This document shows, piece after piece, positions 9,065-17,595 of a stretch of 35,590 nucleotides of DNA (positions are counted from its first letter, which is position 1; each line of letters starts with the position of its first letter). The notes under the pieces were generated by a model. That model did not search any database. It was not told where the DNA came from and saw only the letters and a program-made list of their open reading frames with translations. Source of the DNA: Candidatus Daviesbacteria bacterium (GTDB lineage: Bacteria > Patescibacteriota > Microgenomatia > Daviesbacterales > UBA10151). The DNA lies in NCBI GenBank assembly GCA_021731695.1, contig JAKFWZ010000014.1, positions 1-35,590 on the forward strand, read 5' to 3'. A program made the translations under genes and the position numbers.

Positions 9065-10063
9065 ATGATATTCGTGCTCAAAAATATAATCAGGATTTTA
9101 ATTAATACGGGGATAGGGGCGGTTTTAGTTTTTGTCTGGTTAAAATTGGTAAATATAAATGAAATTATCGAAGTTTTAGAGCACTTTAATTTCTTTCTTC
9201 TAATTCCGGCAGGAATTTTTTTCGTTTTATCGGCAATTTTAAAATCGTTAAGATTTAAGATTTTGCTTTTAAAGGAAGTCAATGTCCCCGCACTCAAGTT
9301 GATTAACCTGACATTCTTAAGCCAGCTTTTATCCTTTACAATTCCTTTGCGCCTTGGAGAGCTAACTAAAGCTGTATATCTTACAGCGGATTACAAAATC
9401 CCTTTTGGCAAATCATTCATCTGGGTTTTTCTAGATAGATTTTTGGATTTCTGGTGTGTGTTGTCACTTTCTTTGTTATTTTTACTCATAACTCCAACAA
9501 ACCTGCCGCAGGGTCTGACTTCGTCTCTTCTCGTTGCCATTATCGTCGCTTCGTCGCTTGTGATTGCTGTTGTGTTAAAACCTGAATATTTTAAGCACTT
9601 GGTTCAATTCCTAAGTGGGCTGCTGGTTATTGAGAAACTAAAAAAGCTGTTTATTAAGTTTGGGCTTTTTATGATCGAATGTTTCGAGCTTCTAAAGGGG
9701 AGTGTTCAGCGAAATTCTGCGCTTTTTGTCTTAACTGTATTGGCAACTTTTTCTGAAGCACTTTGCTGGTACATAATTCTAGGCGCATTTATTCCCGAAT
9801 TACCCATTGTCAAAATCTGGCTTGGATCAATGTTAAATGCCTTAACTTTCCTTATTCCTGCAGCGCCGGGATATGTAGGTTCTGCTGAAGCTGCCGGGCT
9901 TGCAGTATTTTCTTATGGCTTAGGATTTAATGCGGTTTTTGTTTCAGCTGCGACTTTAATCTTTCATGCCTTAAGTTTGGTATTAATCTTGGGTACGGGC
10001 TTATGGGGCCTGTATAATTTAAAGTTTAATTTAGGTTTAGTCTGGAAAAGATTCAAAAAATGA
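9065..10063 (+). CDS. Lysylphosphatidylglycerol synthase TM-region / flippase-like (UPF0104) membrane protein
   Basis: 332-aa multi-TM ORF; LKSLRFKILL, SFTIPLRLGELTKAVYL, FLDRFLD and LIPAAPGYVGSAEAAGLAVF are family motifs. Confidence 0.82.
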   Translation: MIFVLKNIIRILINTGIGAVLVFVWLKLVNINEIIEVLEHFNFFLLIPAGIFFVLSAILKSLRFKILLLKEVNVPALKLINLTFLSQLLSFTIPLRLGELTKAVYLTADYKIPFGKSFIWVFLDRFLDFWCVLSLSLLFLLITPTNLPQGLTSSLLVAIIVASSLVIAVVLKPEYFKHLVQFLSGLLVIEKLKKLFIKFGLFMIECFELLKGSVQRNSALFVLTVLATFSEALCWYIILGAFIPELPIVKIWLGSMLNALTFLIPAAPGYVGSAEAAGLAVFSYGLGFNAVFVSAATLIFHALSLVLILGTGLWGLYNLKFNLGLVWKRFKK

Positions 10064-10065
10064 TC

Positions 10066-10480
10066 ATAATTTCTTCTTTGCAACTTTGACCGCAAAATTC
10101 TTTCTCTGTACTTTTGACCGCAAAAGTACCAAAACTCTCTTGCGATGAACGGTCTGGCCTAAAACCTTCGTTCGTGTAATCGGGGGATGCCCCCTCCTTG
10201 TTCGCTTCGCTCAAAGGCATCTCCCCCTGATACCCTCGCTCAGGTTTTATGGCAGCTGCGTTCAATGCAAGATTTTTCCTGAAAATGCGAGCTTGAAACA
10301 AAGCGCGTAAAGAATTTTTGAGTGAGTTATCAGGGGATTTCGGTTTTTTGTGATTAGCAAAAAAGCCGAAGGGGCAGCCTCCCCGATTAACGAACGAGAA
10401 AATTTAGCGCGACTTTCCGCGAGCAGAGTTTGCGCAACTTTGCGGTCAAAGTTGCAAAGAATAGTGGCAAAAGAAATTAT
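10066..10480. repeat. Long imperfect inverted-repeat element (~415 bp)
   Basis: 23-nt perfect terminal inverted match ttctttgcaactttgaccgcaaa (10074-10096) / tttgcggtcaaagttgcaaagaa (10439-10461), plus nested inverted matches such as cgttcg..taatcgggg and atcnccctgata. Confidence 0.75.
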
Positions 10481-10517
10481 AATTTTGTAATTAAAATGGT
10501 AAGGGACAAGATTAATA

Positions 10518-11414
10518 CTAAACTGAAGCCAGCTCAACTTTAACACCAATTCCCATTGAAGGTGAAATAACTGCTTTTTTGATTCTGGTTTTTCCAATTG
10601 CATTAAAAAGAATTTTTGTGTTTTGAACTACCTCATCTGTCGGCTGAGAAACTTTTCCAAGTGTTAAATGAATAACCTGAGAATCTTTTTGAGTTTTATA
10701 TTCAACTTTTCCAGACTGAATTTCACTAACAGCTTTTTTAAGATCAGTTGTAATTGTCCCGTTTTTAGGAGAAGGCATTAAACCTCTTGGACCAAGAACC
10801 TTTGCAGCTCTTGCGAGTTTCGGCATCCATTCAGCGCTCGTAACAATTACATCAAACCCGGTTATGCCTCTTATGATTTCGTTTAACTTTGCATCATCAC
10901 CTATCTCAGCGCCTAATTCTTCCAGCTCTTTTCTTTGTCCCGCCGAAGCTGAAAGCGAAGGAGGACCGAAAGCTAAAATCTTTAACTTTTTACCGGAAGC
11001 GAAGGGAAGGGAAACTAAACCGCGGATATTTTTAGCGCTTGTGGTCATGTGAATTTCTAATGAACCGTCGAATTTTGAATATGAAGTTTCTTTGGCAAGA
11101 TCAATAGCCTCAGTTATTGGGTACCTTTTGCTCTTCTCGGTTTTTTCTGCGACTGCCTTATATTTAACGCTTCTATATTTAGCTTTGCCTTTTTTCTGGG
11201 AGGCTTTGCTTGCCTTTGTTTTTTTAGCAGGAGCGTCTGAAGCTTTTTCCTCTGTCTTTGGAGCTTCTGTTTGAGTCTCTTCAGCTACTGTTTCAGACTT
11301 CACTTCGACAACCTCAGCTTCTTTTGTGTTTTCCTTAGATACCTTCGACCCCTTAGTTACCTTAGGTGCTTCTTCTATCGAGTCATCCATGATTGTTAAT
11401 TTTTTCTTGCCCAT
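10518..11414 (-). CDS. rplA: 50S ribosomal protein L1 with N-terminal low-complexity extension
   Basis: KSKRYPITEAIDLAKETSYSKFDGSLEIHM... and LGPRGLMPSPKNGTIT; start MGKKKLTIMDD at 11414; ~90-aa K/E/A/T-rich N-terminal extension. Confidence 0.92.
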   Translation of the reverse strand: MGKKKLTIMDDSIEEAPKVTKGSKVSKENTKEAEVVEVKSETVAEETQTEAPKTEEKASDAPAKKTKASKASQKKGKAKYRSVKYKAVAEKTEKSKRYPITEAIDLAKETSYSKFDGSLEIHMTTSAKNIRGLVSLPFASGKKLKILAFGPPSLSASAGQRKELEELGAEIGDDAKLNEIIRGITGFDVIVTSAEWMPKLARAAKVLGPRGLMPSPKNGTITTDLKKAVSEIQSGKVEYKTQKDSQVIHLTLGKVSQPTDEVVQNTKILFNAIGKTRIKKAVISPSMGIGVKVELASV

Positions 11415-11496
11415 GACAAAGAATTCTAACAAACTGAAGCTAGGATTACAATAATAAGTTATTGCTTATGAAAAAATGATGGGGTATAGTAAATTT

Positions 11497-11850
11497 ATGG
11501 CTGAAGGCTCAAGAAGTCCTGAGGGAAAATCAGGTTTTATAAAAAAAATTGCTGCGGTTCTAGGTATTGGTGGTTTGGCGGCCATGACAGCTACTCAGCC
11601 TCAACAAAGTCTAGAAACGCCACAACCTCCTACGCCGATAACCCGACCAGATGCAACTGCAACTCCTAGAACTGCTGTAGTTGATGGTAGGAAATACAAT
11701 GACGAACCAAGAGAGAACGGAGGATTAAGTGATGCTCAAATTATGCAAGCCCAAGCAACCCACCGAGCCCAACCCACACCGACTCTAACTACAGAAACTC
11801 TTGTAGACAGAGGTGGAAATTTGACCCCTCCAGCAGCACCCAAGCCCTAA
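11497..11850 (+). CDS. Hypothetical secreted/anchored Pro-Thr-rich protein
   Basis: ORF with hydrophobic IKKIAAVLGIGGLAAMTA; likely start MAEGSRS at 11497 with TATAGT 6 nt upstream. Confidence 0.5.
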   Translation: MAEGSRSPEGKSGFIKKIAAVLGIGGLAAMTATQPQQSLETPQPPTPITRPDATATPRTAVVDGRKYNDEPRENGGLSDAQIMQAQATHRAQPTPTLTTETLVDRGGNLTPPAAPKP

Positions 11851-11914
11851 ACTCAGCACTTTAACCCCATAGTATTTGATTTTTCTTTTTAGTTTTGTTA
11901 TAATATTTTCACTT

Positions 11915-12514
11915 ATGTCAGTTGAAATTCGACCAGAAACTTTTTTTAGTAACACTATGAATAGTCTTATAGATCGTTCTAATCCATGCGAAGAGAATGT
12001 TTTAGCGTCAAAAAGAAGAGCGATGATTCCGGCTAATTCGCCTGACGATCGCATTCCGTCGCCTGAAGAAATAATCTCATCTGTAAGAGTTAAAAATAGA
12101 CATCCTGGACCTCGTGTTGAAAGGTCAGATGATAACAATAGTGACATACCCACCCGAGATCCGGCAGAAATAATTAAAAATGATAGAGTGAAACATAGTT
12201 TGCTCCCTGGCATTAGAGTGAGCAGTTTCCCTATAGGCGGAGATTACTTTAAGTTAGAGAATGGTCGCTTAACTGGAAATGTTTCGGATATTATTGCAGA
12301 AGAAGAAGCGGCTGCTGCTCCGGGTACAGAAAGAATTAAAGCCCAAATTTCGCCAGCAGTAGCCCTAGTTCTAAGCAGAAGTCCAAGACCCGCAACACGT
12401 ATAGAAATATTGATGGGTGGCGTAATAAATCTGGCTGATGCTGTAACTCGTGGAGCTGACAGACTTTTTAGCAGAATAAACTCTTCTCATCAGATAAAAG
12501 TAAAATCATCCTAA
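11915..12514 (+). CDS. Hypothetical protein
   Basis: ORF restarted at MSVEIRPETFF; TATAAT 10 nt upstream of ATG. Confidence 0.5.
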   Translation: MSVEIRPETFFSNTMNSLIDRSNPCEENVLASKRRAMIPANSPDDRIPSPEEIISSVRVKNRHPGPRVERSDDNNSDIPTRDPAEIIKNDRVKHSLLPGIRVSSFPIGGDYFKLENGRLTGNVSDIIAEEEAAAAPGTERIKAQISPAVALVLSRSPRPATRIEILMGGVINLADAVTRGADRLFSRINSSHQIKVKSS

Positions 12515-12548
12515 ATTGAATATTTCCCTAAGCTGGACGAATAGCTAA

Positions 12549-13634
12549 CTACCTTTTAGTAGTAAAATTCTTAACTGTTGAGGAAAATTCGACGCCTGCA
12601 GAATTTTTAGAGTAAACTTTATAAAAATACTTAGTATTTGCGCTTAAATTATTCAAGTTAGCCTGGTGTAAAAGAACCATTTTTTCATCTAATGTGGTTA
12701 TTGAATTAAGATTTGATTGAGTCTTTCCGAAACTCACTCTTGTCGTTCCCGGGTAATCAGTTTTCCACTTAATTATTGCTGAAGTTTTATTGATAGATGA
12801 AACAGAAATATTGGTGAGTTTAAGCGAACTAACAGTAGGAGTTATTGAGGGAGTGGGAGTAGGAGTTGGTGCGAGACTTGCTGATACGCCAATAGTCCCG
12901 GATAGAATTTCTGCGTCAAGATTATCGATAACTCCATCATTATTAAGATCAGACCTTTGAACATACGCAACCTTAAACCCTAAATATTTCTTTAGTTCTT
13001 CCAGATCGCTAAAATCGACTTTTGAATCACTGTTAATGTCGCCTGTCAGAGACGGACTACCGCCACAACTTCCGCTGCCGATTTGAAATTCGCCATTTAC
13101 AACTGAAGCCAACCTATCCTGAAGAGTGTCCTTCTCAACAACGTTAGTATCGTTTGTTTTCGGGAGGTTATTAGGATCAAAATCAAAGGTAATGGGTGTA
13201 GCGCCGATTTGAGCATCTGATCTAACCTTAAAATTAACAGTCGCAAATTTTCCTGCTCCATTAAAGGGTGAGCTGATAGAAGCTAATCCTGATATTCGAA
13301 TCTTTCCATTAACGTTGTCAAATAGCGCTGTGGGGTAGTTTCCATAAATGCTTCCGTTTTGAACCAAAATAGCCTCAAGAACTGCTGGGTTAAATAATAA
13401 AACTACATCAGTACCATATGTATCAAACCCGCCTGTGTCCAAATTTATGTCAATTGAAACATCACAGCTTTGTTTAACGTTGTTACTTAGGGGAGAAATA
13501 GATAATGTTGCACCTGAAGTTGATGCTTTAGGTAAAAGGTTGGTTCTGGTCTGGACCAAAACGACTGAAATGATAATGCCCACGATCAGTATTATTAATA
13601 AAAAAGGATGAGCAAAACCTTTTTGGTTGAACAT
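12549..13634 (-). CDS. Cohesin-dockerin-FN3 surface protein
   Basis: N-terminal NQKGFAHPFLLIILIVG signal; cohesin-like SISPLSNNVKQSCDVSIDINLDTGGFDTYGTDVVLLFNPAVLEA; dockerin GDINSDSKVDFSDL...DLNNDGVIDNLDAEIL; C-terminal FN3-like domain. Confidence 0.82.
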   Translation of the reverse strand: MFNQKGFAHPFLLIILIVGIIISVVLVQTRTNLLPKASTSGATLSISPLSNNVKQSCDVSIDINLDTGGFDTYGTDVVLLFNPAVLEAILVQNGSIYGNYPTALFDNVNGKIRISGLASISSPFNGAGKFATVNFKVRSDAQIGATPITFDFDPNNLPKTNDTNVVEKDTLQDRLASVVNGEFQIGSGSCGGSPSLTGDINSDSKVDFSDLEELKKYLGFKVAYVQRSDLNNDGVIDNLDAEILSGTIGVSASLAPTPTPTPSITPTVSSLKLTNISVSSINKTSAIIKWKTDYPGTTRVSFGKTQSNLNSITTLDEKMVLLHQANLNNLSANTKYFYKVYSKNSAGVEFSSTVKNFTTKR

Positions 13635-13681
13635 TAACTAACTGTATAAAAGATAGGATTATTCTGTCAAGACGAAATTAA

Positions 13682-13740
13682 TTAACTTACTTTAACACCC
13701 ATAATCTGTACAATAATTTCAGCGAGGGGTGGAGTTTGCT
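13682..13740 (-). pseudogene. Possible decayed fragment of the rplK 3' end
   Basis: Reads PPLAEIIVQIMGVKVS*; compare L11 PPIAEMI...SMGVKVSA*; 18-nt identity cttactttaacacccata with the rplK terminus. Confidence 0.45.
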
Positions 13741-13781
13741 GAGCCTTATTCGTTTTTGGTGGAGCAGAAGTTGAAACAGGA

Positions 13782-16454
13782 TTACATTGGATAAACATAG
13801 AAGACGTTTTGTTTGTCCACAGTCCAACCTTTTGAAATGAGGTCGTTAATCTGGGTCGGGGTGATGGCAAACTGATAGAAGGTTTTACTATAGACAGAAG
13901 ACACAAACTTTAATCTGGTAACAGGTACTGTACCAGCCTTTTGGGTAAGAAAAACAAAAAAATCAGAATCAGCAGATTCTGTAAAGCCTTTATCCTTAAA
14001 ACTTTTAATATCCTCCTGTGAAGCTGCCCAAGTGTGGATTTGGGCACTGTTTTGATTATCAGTCAGCACCATCCGGCTTGCCATAAACGAGTCCGGTGCT
14101 CCCTTTATGGGGCTTTTAAAAACAGCACCTTTAAAACTCCAGCCCCGGGTTAGAAGATAATCCAGCTCTTGAGCTTTAGAAGTGTAGAAATTAGCATAAT
14201 AAGGAGGATTAGATTTGATTAGATTATCTACATGAGTTACCGTTGCTGTTTGACGATCCGGAGGGAATATATAGAACACATTATTTTTATCAACCGTCCA
14301 GCCCTGGGAGGATAAAACATCAGTTTCCACAACGCTGAGAGAGAAAGTATAGAAAGTCTGATTGTAGCCAGAAGAGGTAAATTTTAATCTGGTTACAGGA
14401 ACTGAACCAGGCACCTGGCTAAGATAGGCAAAGAAATCAGAATCCGGGTACTCAGTAAAGCCCTGGGATTTTAGAGCGGATATATCCTGGGGGTCTGCAG
14501 CCCAGGTTGTGATCTGGCTTTGATTTGCGCCATCATTTTTAATCATTCTGGAAGCCATAGAAACGCCGGAGCTCCCAGCTGCGGGAGCTTTGAAGACTAT
14601 TCCGCTATCTGTCCAGCCTCTGGCCGTTAGATAATCAATTTCATTTTGTTTTCCGGTAAAGAAAAAGACAGGGTACGGGGGAGTTTTAGGATTTGACGGG
14701 ACTAGCTTTTTAATGCTTACCGTTTGCACATTAATCGAAGGCGTTGATGTAGGAGCCGGAGTGGGATTCACGCAAAGTTTTGTGGTTAAACTTAGATTTC
14801 CAGATGCTATCTGATTATTTCCTGATTTAACTTCAACACGGTATCTATAAAGAGATTCTGGACTTAGATTGTCATCGCCAATATTACGGACATTTCGGGA
14901 GCCTAAGGATTGTTCGGTTCCAGCCGACACTTTGGTTTTAAAGACTTCGTAATTGAAGTTTGGGAAATTTCCGTAGTCATCCCATTCAAGCTCGATATAA
15001 GGAATATTATTACGGCAGCTATTACGGGCAGTAATCATACCAGCTCCATTGAAAGGGATGCTTTTATCAAACTGAACAAGCCAGTTATTTAAACTGTTTC
15101 CGTAAAGAGAGGGGGTATTATCGCTGTCACGGATGTTGCCCCGAGCGGAAGCGGGCCCTAAAGCGAGCAAAGCCGGGGTTTCCGTTTGCAGTCCAAAAGC
15201 CCCGGGGATGGAATTATTAATTCCAGTGTGAGCATACCGGAGACGAGGATTATCGGCGGCATTAGGAGCTTTGTCGAGGGTTATTTTTATGGTATCAGGA
15301 CCGGTGATTTCAACATATGTAATATTAGCTGGTGAAGCACTATTATCAAAATACTCAAATCCATATTTAGTGTCCGACTTATCGATGTTCGGGTATCTTT
15401 TAGGTCGTTCAGCTACTTTTACTGTGTCAATAACAATCGGAGCAACCGGCACGTTTAGCTTAATATCAATTATTTTGCCGTTGAAACTGATTTTTTGAGG
15501 GCTGAGAGGTTTCCAATCGGTTTTATCAGCGATGACTTTTTTAATGACTTTGCCATAGTATTCACCAAGCTGACGGTAAGAAGTGTTTTTAAGGTGAGCA
15601 GAAACCGGACCCCGGGAATTAATATATTCAAGAAAATATTTGGGTCCAACTAAATAAACTTTGCCCGTATTATTTTCTGCGGAATTAAGCTGAGCTTCAG
15701 GAATGGATGATGTTTTTTTGTCATAAGCTGTATGAGAGCTGGTTTGCGAGTGAAATAATGGTACCTGTTCAAACTGACCGGTTAAGGCTTTGGCATCGCT
15801 TTCATAGTCTCTTTGCCATTCAGCGATGCTGGCAGTGTACTGGTCTCCGGGAGTGCCGCTGATAGTATCAGTTTCTCCATGAATAATGGTTACAGCGGGA
15901 ACGCGATAAGGTCTGTTCATACCCTGGGCCGCAGATTTGGCCGCCTGTATCTGGGCCATACCTTCCTGATAAGGAGGAGTGCCTTTTTTTAGACCGATAT
16001 AGGGATACCCCTGGCCTCCATGCATGCTAACTACAAAGTCTTCGTAAGCTGGGGTAGTTGAGAGATTAGAAATTGTGTTTGCCATAGCGCTGCTAATACT
16101 TTCAACGCCTTTTCCTCCAACTTCCGGATTACAGGCAATCTGAAAATCCTCCACCAGCGATCTAAAAGAAGTTAGAGTTTTGAGTGTATTATCAGTGATT
16201 GATAAATTATTAAATGGTTGGGTTGTTGTGAGTGAGGGGCAGCCGTCTGCACCGACAGATAAGCTTTGACCGTTGGAAATTATATGGTTGATATAGGGAA
16301 TTGAATCAGAGGCAAACAAGGAATTTTTTCTGTAAAGAATTGAATAAAGATTATCTTTAAATGGAGCGTAACCTGCAGTAACTGTAAAAACAATAACTCC
16401 TAATCCAGCAATCAAAAGCAGCAGAGGGGCAAGACCTCTTTGGTTAAATCTCAT
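13782..16454 (-). CDS. Secreted multidomain protein: SASA/SGNH-like esterase, FN3-like, two DUF5648-like repeats
   Basis: N-terminal NQRGLAPLLLLIAG signal; ISNGQSLSVG and VTIIHGETD (SASA-like); two C-terminal copies of FxTxKxxExDYLxxRGWxxxGxVFK...VPVTRLKF. Confidence 0.7.
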   Translation of the reverse strand: MRFNQRGLAPLLLLIAGLGVIVFTVTAGYAPFKDNLYSILYRKNSLFASDSIPYINHIISNGQSLSVGADGCPSLTTTQPFNNLSITDNTLKTLTSFRSLVEDFQIACNPEVGGKGVESISSAMANTISNLSTTPAYEDFVVSMHGGQGYPYIGLKKGTPPYQEGMAQIQAAKSAAQGMNRPYRVPAVTIIHGETDTISGTPGDQYTASIAEWQRDYESDAKALTGQFEQVPLFHSQTSSHTAYDKKTSSIPEAQLNSAENNTGKVYLVGPKYFLEYINSRGPVSAHLKNTSYRQLGEYYGKVIKKVIADKTDWKPLSPQKISFNGKIIDIKLNVPVAPIVIDTVKVAERPKRYPNIDKSDTKYGFEYFDNSASPANITYVEITGPDTIKITLDKAPNAADNPRLRYAHTGINNSIPGAFGLQTETPALLALGPASARGNIRDSDNTPSLYGNSLNNWLVQFDKSIPFNGAGMITARNSCRNNIPYIELEWDDYGNFPNFNYEVFKTKVSAGTEQSLGSRNVRNIGDDNLSPESLYRYRVEVKSGNNQIASGNLSLTTKLCVNPTPAPTSTPSINVQTVSIKKLVPSNPKTPPYPVFFFTGKQNEIDYLTARGWTDSGIVFKAPAAGSSGVSMASRMIKNDGANQSQITTWAADPQDISALKSQGFTEYPDSDFFAYLSQVPGSVPVTRLKFTSSGYNQTFYTFSLSVVETDVLSSQGWTVDKNNVFYIFPPDRQTATVTHVDNLIKSNPPYYANFYTSKAQELDYLLTRGWSFKGAVFKSPIKGAPDSFMASRMVLTDNQNSAQIHTWAASQEDIKSFKDKGFTESADSDFFVFLTQKAGTVPVTRLKFVSSVYSKTFYQFAITPTQINDLISKGWTVDKQNVFYVYPM
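13785..14715 (-). repeat. Tandem protein-domain repeat (two DUF5648-like modules)
   Basis: Two ~150-aa homologous units: FFFTGKQNEIDYLTARGWTDSGIVFKAP.. and NFYTSKAQELDYLLTRGWSFKGAVFKSP... Confidence 0.75.
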
Positions 16455-16548
16455 CTCTTATTGTCTTATGATGGCAATTTCAGTAAAGGCTGTCAATAGA
16501 ATTACGGTCGGATTTTAACTCCCTGTTGAGGTTTTCGGGACTGTTTTA

Positions 16549-16665
16549 GAAGAAAAAAGATTGAAGACCTTAAGCGCTTACTTTAACACCCATACTGCGG
16601 GCCACACCCTCAACGATATGAACGGCCTGAGAAACTTCTTTTGTATTTAAATCTTCAAGCTTATT
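16549..16665 (-). repeat. 117-bp duplicate of the rplK 3' end (copy outside the gene)
   Basis: Identical base for base to 16704-16820; offset 155 bp. Confidence 0.95.
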
Positions 16666-16724
16666 TTCGAGAATATATTTCGTAAGAAAGAATTTGTTTA
16701 TTCGAAGAAAAAAGATTGAAGACC

Positions 16725-17150
16725 TTAAGCGCTTACTTTAACACCCATACTGCGGGCCACACCCTCAACGATATGAACGGCCTGAGAAACTTCTTTTGTA
16801 TTTAAATCTTCAAGCTTATTCTTAGCAATTTCCTCAGCCTGAGACATAGTTAATGTTCCTGCTGTTTCGTGTCCCGCTTTGCCTGAACCTTTTTCAATTT
16901 TTAAGGCTTTTTTAATCATTTCAGCAATAGGAGGCTGTTTTGTAATAAAAGTAAAAGTACGGTCTTCGTAAACTGTAATGACAACAGGCAAAATATTCCC
17001 GGTTTTATCCTTTGTTTTCTCATTAAAAGCTTTAACAAAATCCATGATAGGAAGTCCGTGCTGACCTAAAGCCGGACCAACAGGAGGAGCTGCAGTAGCT
17101 GCGCCTGCAGGAATTGTTAATTTTAAAAATGTTTTTATCTTTTTCGCCAT
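16725..17150 (-). CDS. rplK: 50S ribosomal protein L11
   Basis: MAKKIKTFLKLTIPAGAATAAPPVGPALGQHGLPIMDFVKAFNEKTKD; ends GVARSMGVKVSA. Start placed at 17150, not the longer ORF start. Confidence 0.95.
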   Translation of the reverse strand: MAKKIKTFLKLTIPAGAATAAPPVGPALGQHGLPIMDFVKAFNEKTKDKTGNILPVVITVYEDRTFTFITKQPPIAEMIKKALKIEKGSGKAGHETAGTLTMSQAEEIAKNKLEDLNTKEVSQAVHIVEGVARSMGVKVSA

Positions 17151-17158
17151 AGATCTTT

Positions 17159-17591
17159 GATTACCACGGATTAAAAACTGATTACCGCGGATTCTCGCCC
17201 CATATCTTTCTTCTGATTTCCAGCTTCCTGGAACCAAAATTCACTAACAGTCCCAAATTATACCTAGTTCCTCTCAAATAGTAAACTAGCTGAACTTCTG
17301 ATTCTCTTGTGAGAAAAGGTAAAGCTTTAATTTCTATTAAAACTTTCTCTTCAATCACAAAATCCGGTTTATAAATGCCAATCTTTTTGTCCTGATAATA
17401 AACAGGAAGGGAAGCTTCGCCCTTAAATCCGATTTGTCTTTTCTTAAATTCGACTTCTAAAGCTCGATGATAAATTAATTCTTTATGGCCAAAACCTAAA
17501 GTATTATAAACCTCAAATACTGCACCACGAATTTTATAAGTTAGGTCGGAATAAAGCAGCTTATCCGTGTTCATCCGTTATTAATCCGTGG
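17159..17591. mobile_element. Putative GxxExxY-carrying insertion unit with terminal inverted repeats
   Basis: ccacggattaa (17164-17174) and ttaatccgtgg (17581-17591) are inverted copies flanking the GxxExxY ORF; a second gattaccgcggatt lies at 17180-17193. Confidence 0.5.
17182..17574 (-). CDS. GxxExxY protein (PD-(D/E)XK nuclease-like family)
   Basis: IRGAVFEVYNTLGFGHKELIYHRALEVEFKKRQI...KPDFVIEEKVLIEIKAL...LVNFGSRKLEIRR: GxxExxY family signatures. Confidence 0.85.
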   Translation of the reverse strand: MNTDKLLYSDLTYKIRGAVFEVYNTLGFGHKELIYHRALEVEFKKRQIGFKGEASLPVYYQDKKIGIYKPDFVIEEKVLIEIKALPFLTRESEVQLVYYLRGTRYNLGLLVNFGSRKLEIRRKIWGENPR

Positions 17592-17595
17592 ACAT

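Noticed and set aside
10053-10603. ORFs of 82 and 113 aa inside the long inverted-repeat element
   Set aside because: They read through palindromic repeats; no start signals or conserved domain, better explained as repeat DNA.
13682-13906. 74-aa minus ORF as a real gene
   Set aside because: Its upstream part overlaps the end of the 890-aa gene out of frame; only the L11-like tail is noteworthy.
17151-17237. N-terminal extension of L11 in the ORF track
   Set aside because: It runs through the repeat end of the GxxExxY insertion; the canonical L11 start MAKKIKTF is at 17150.
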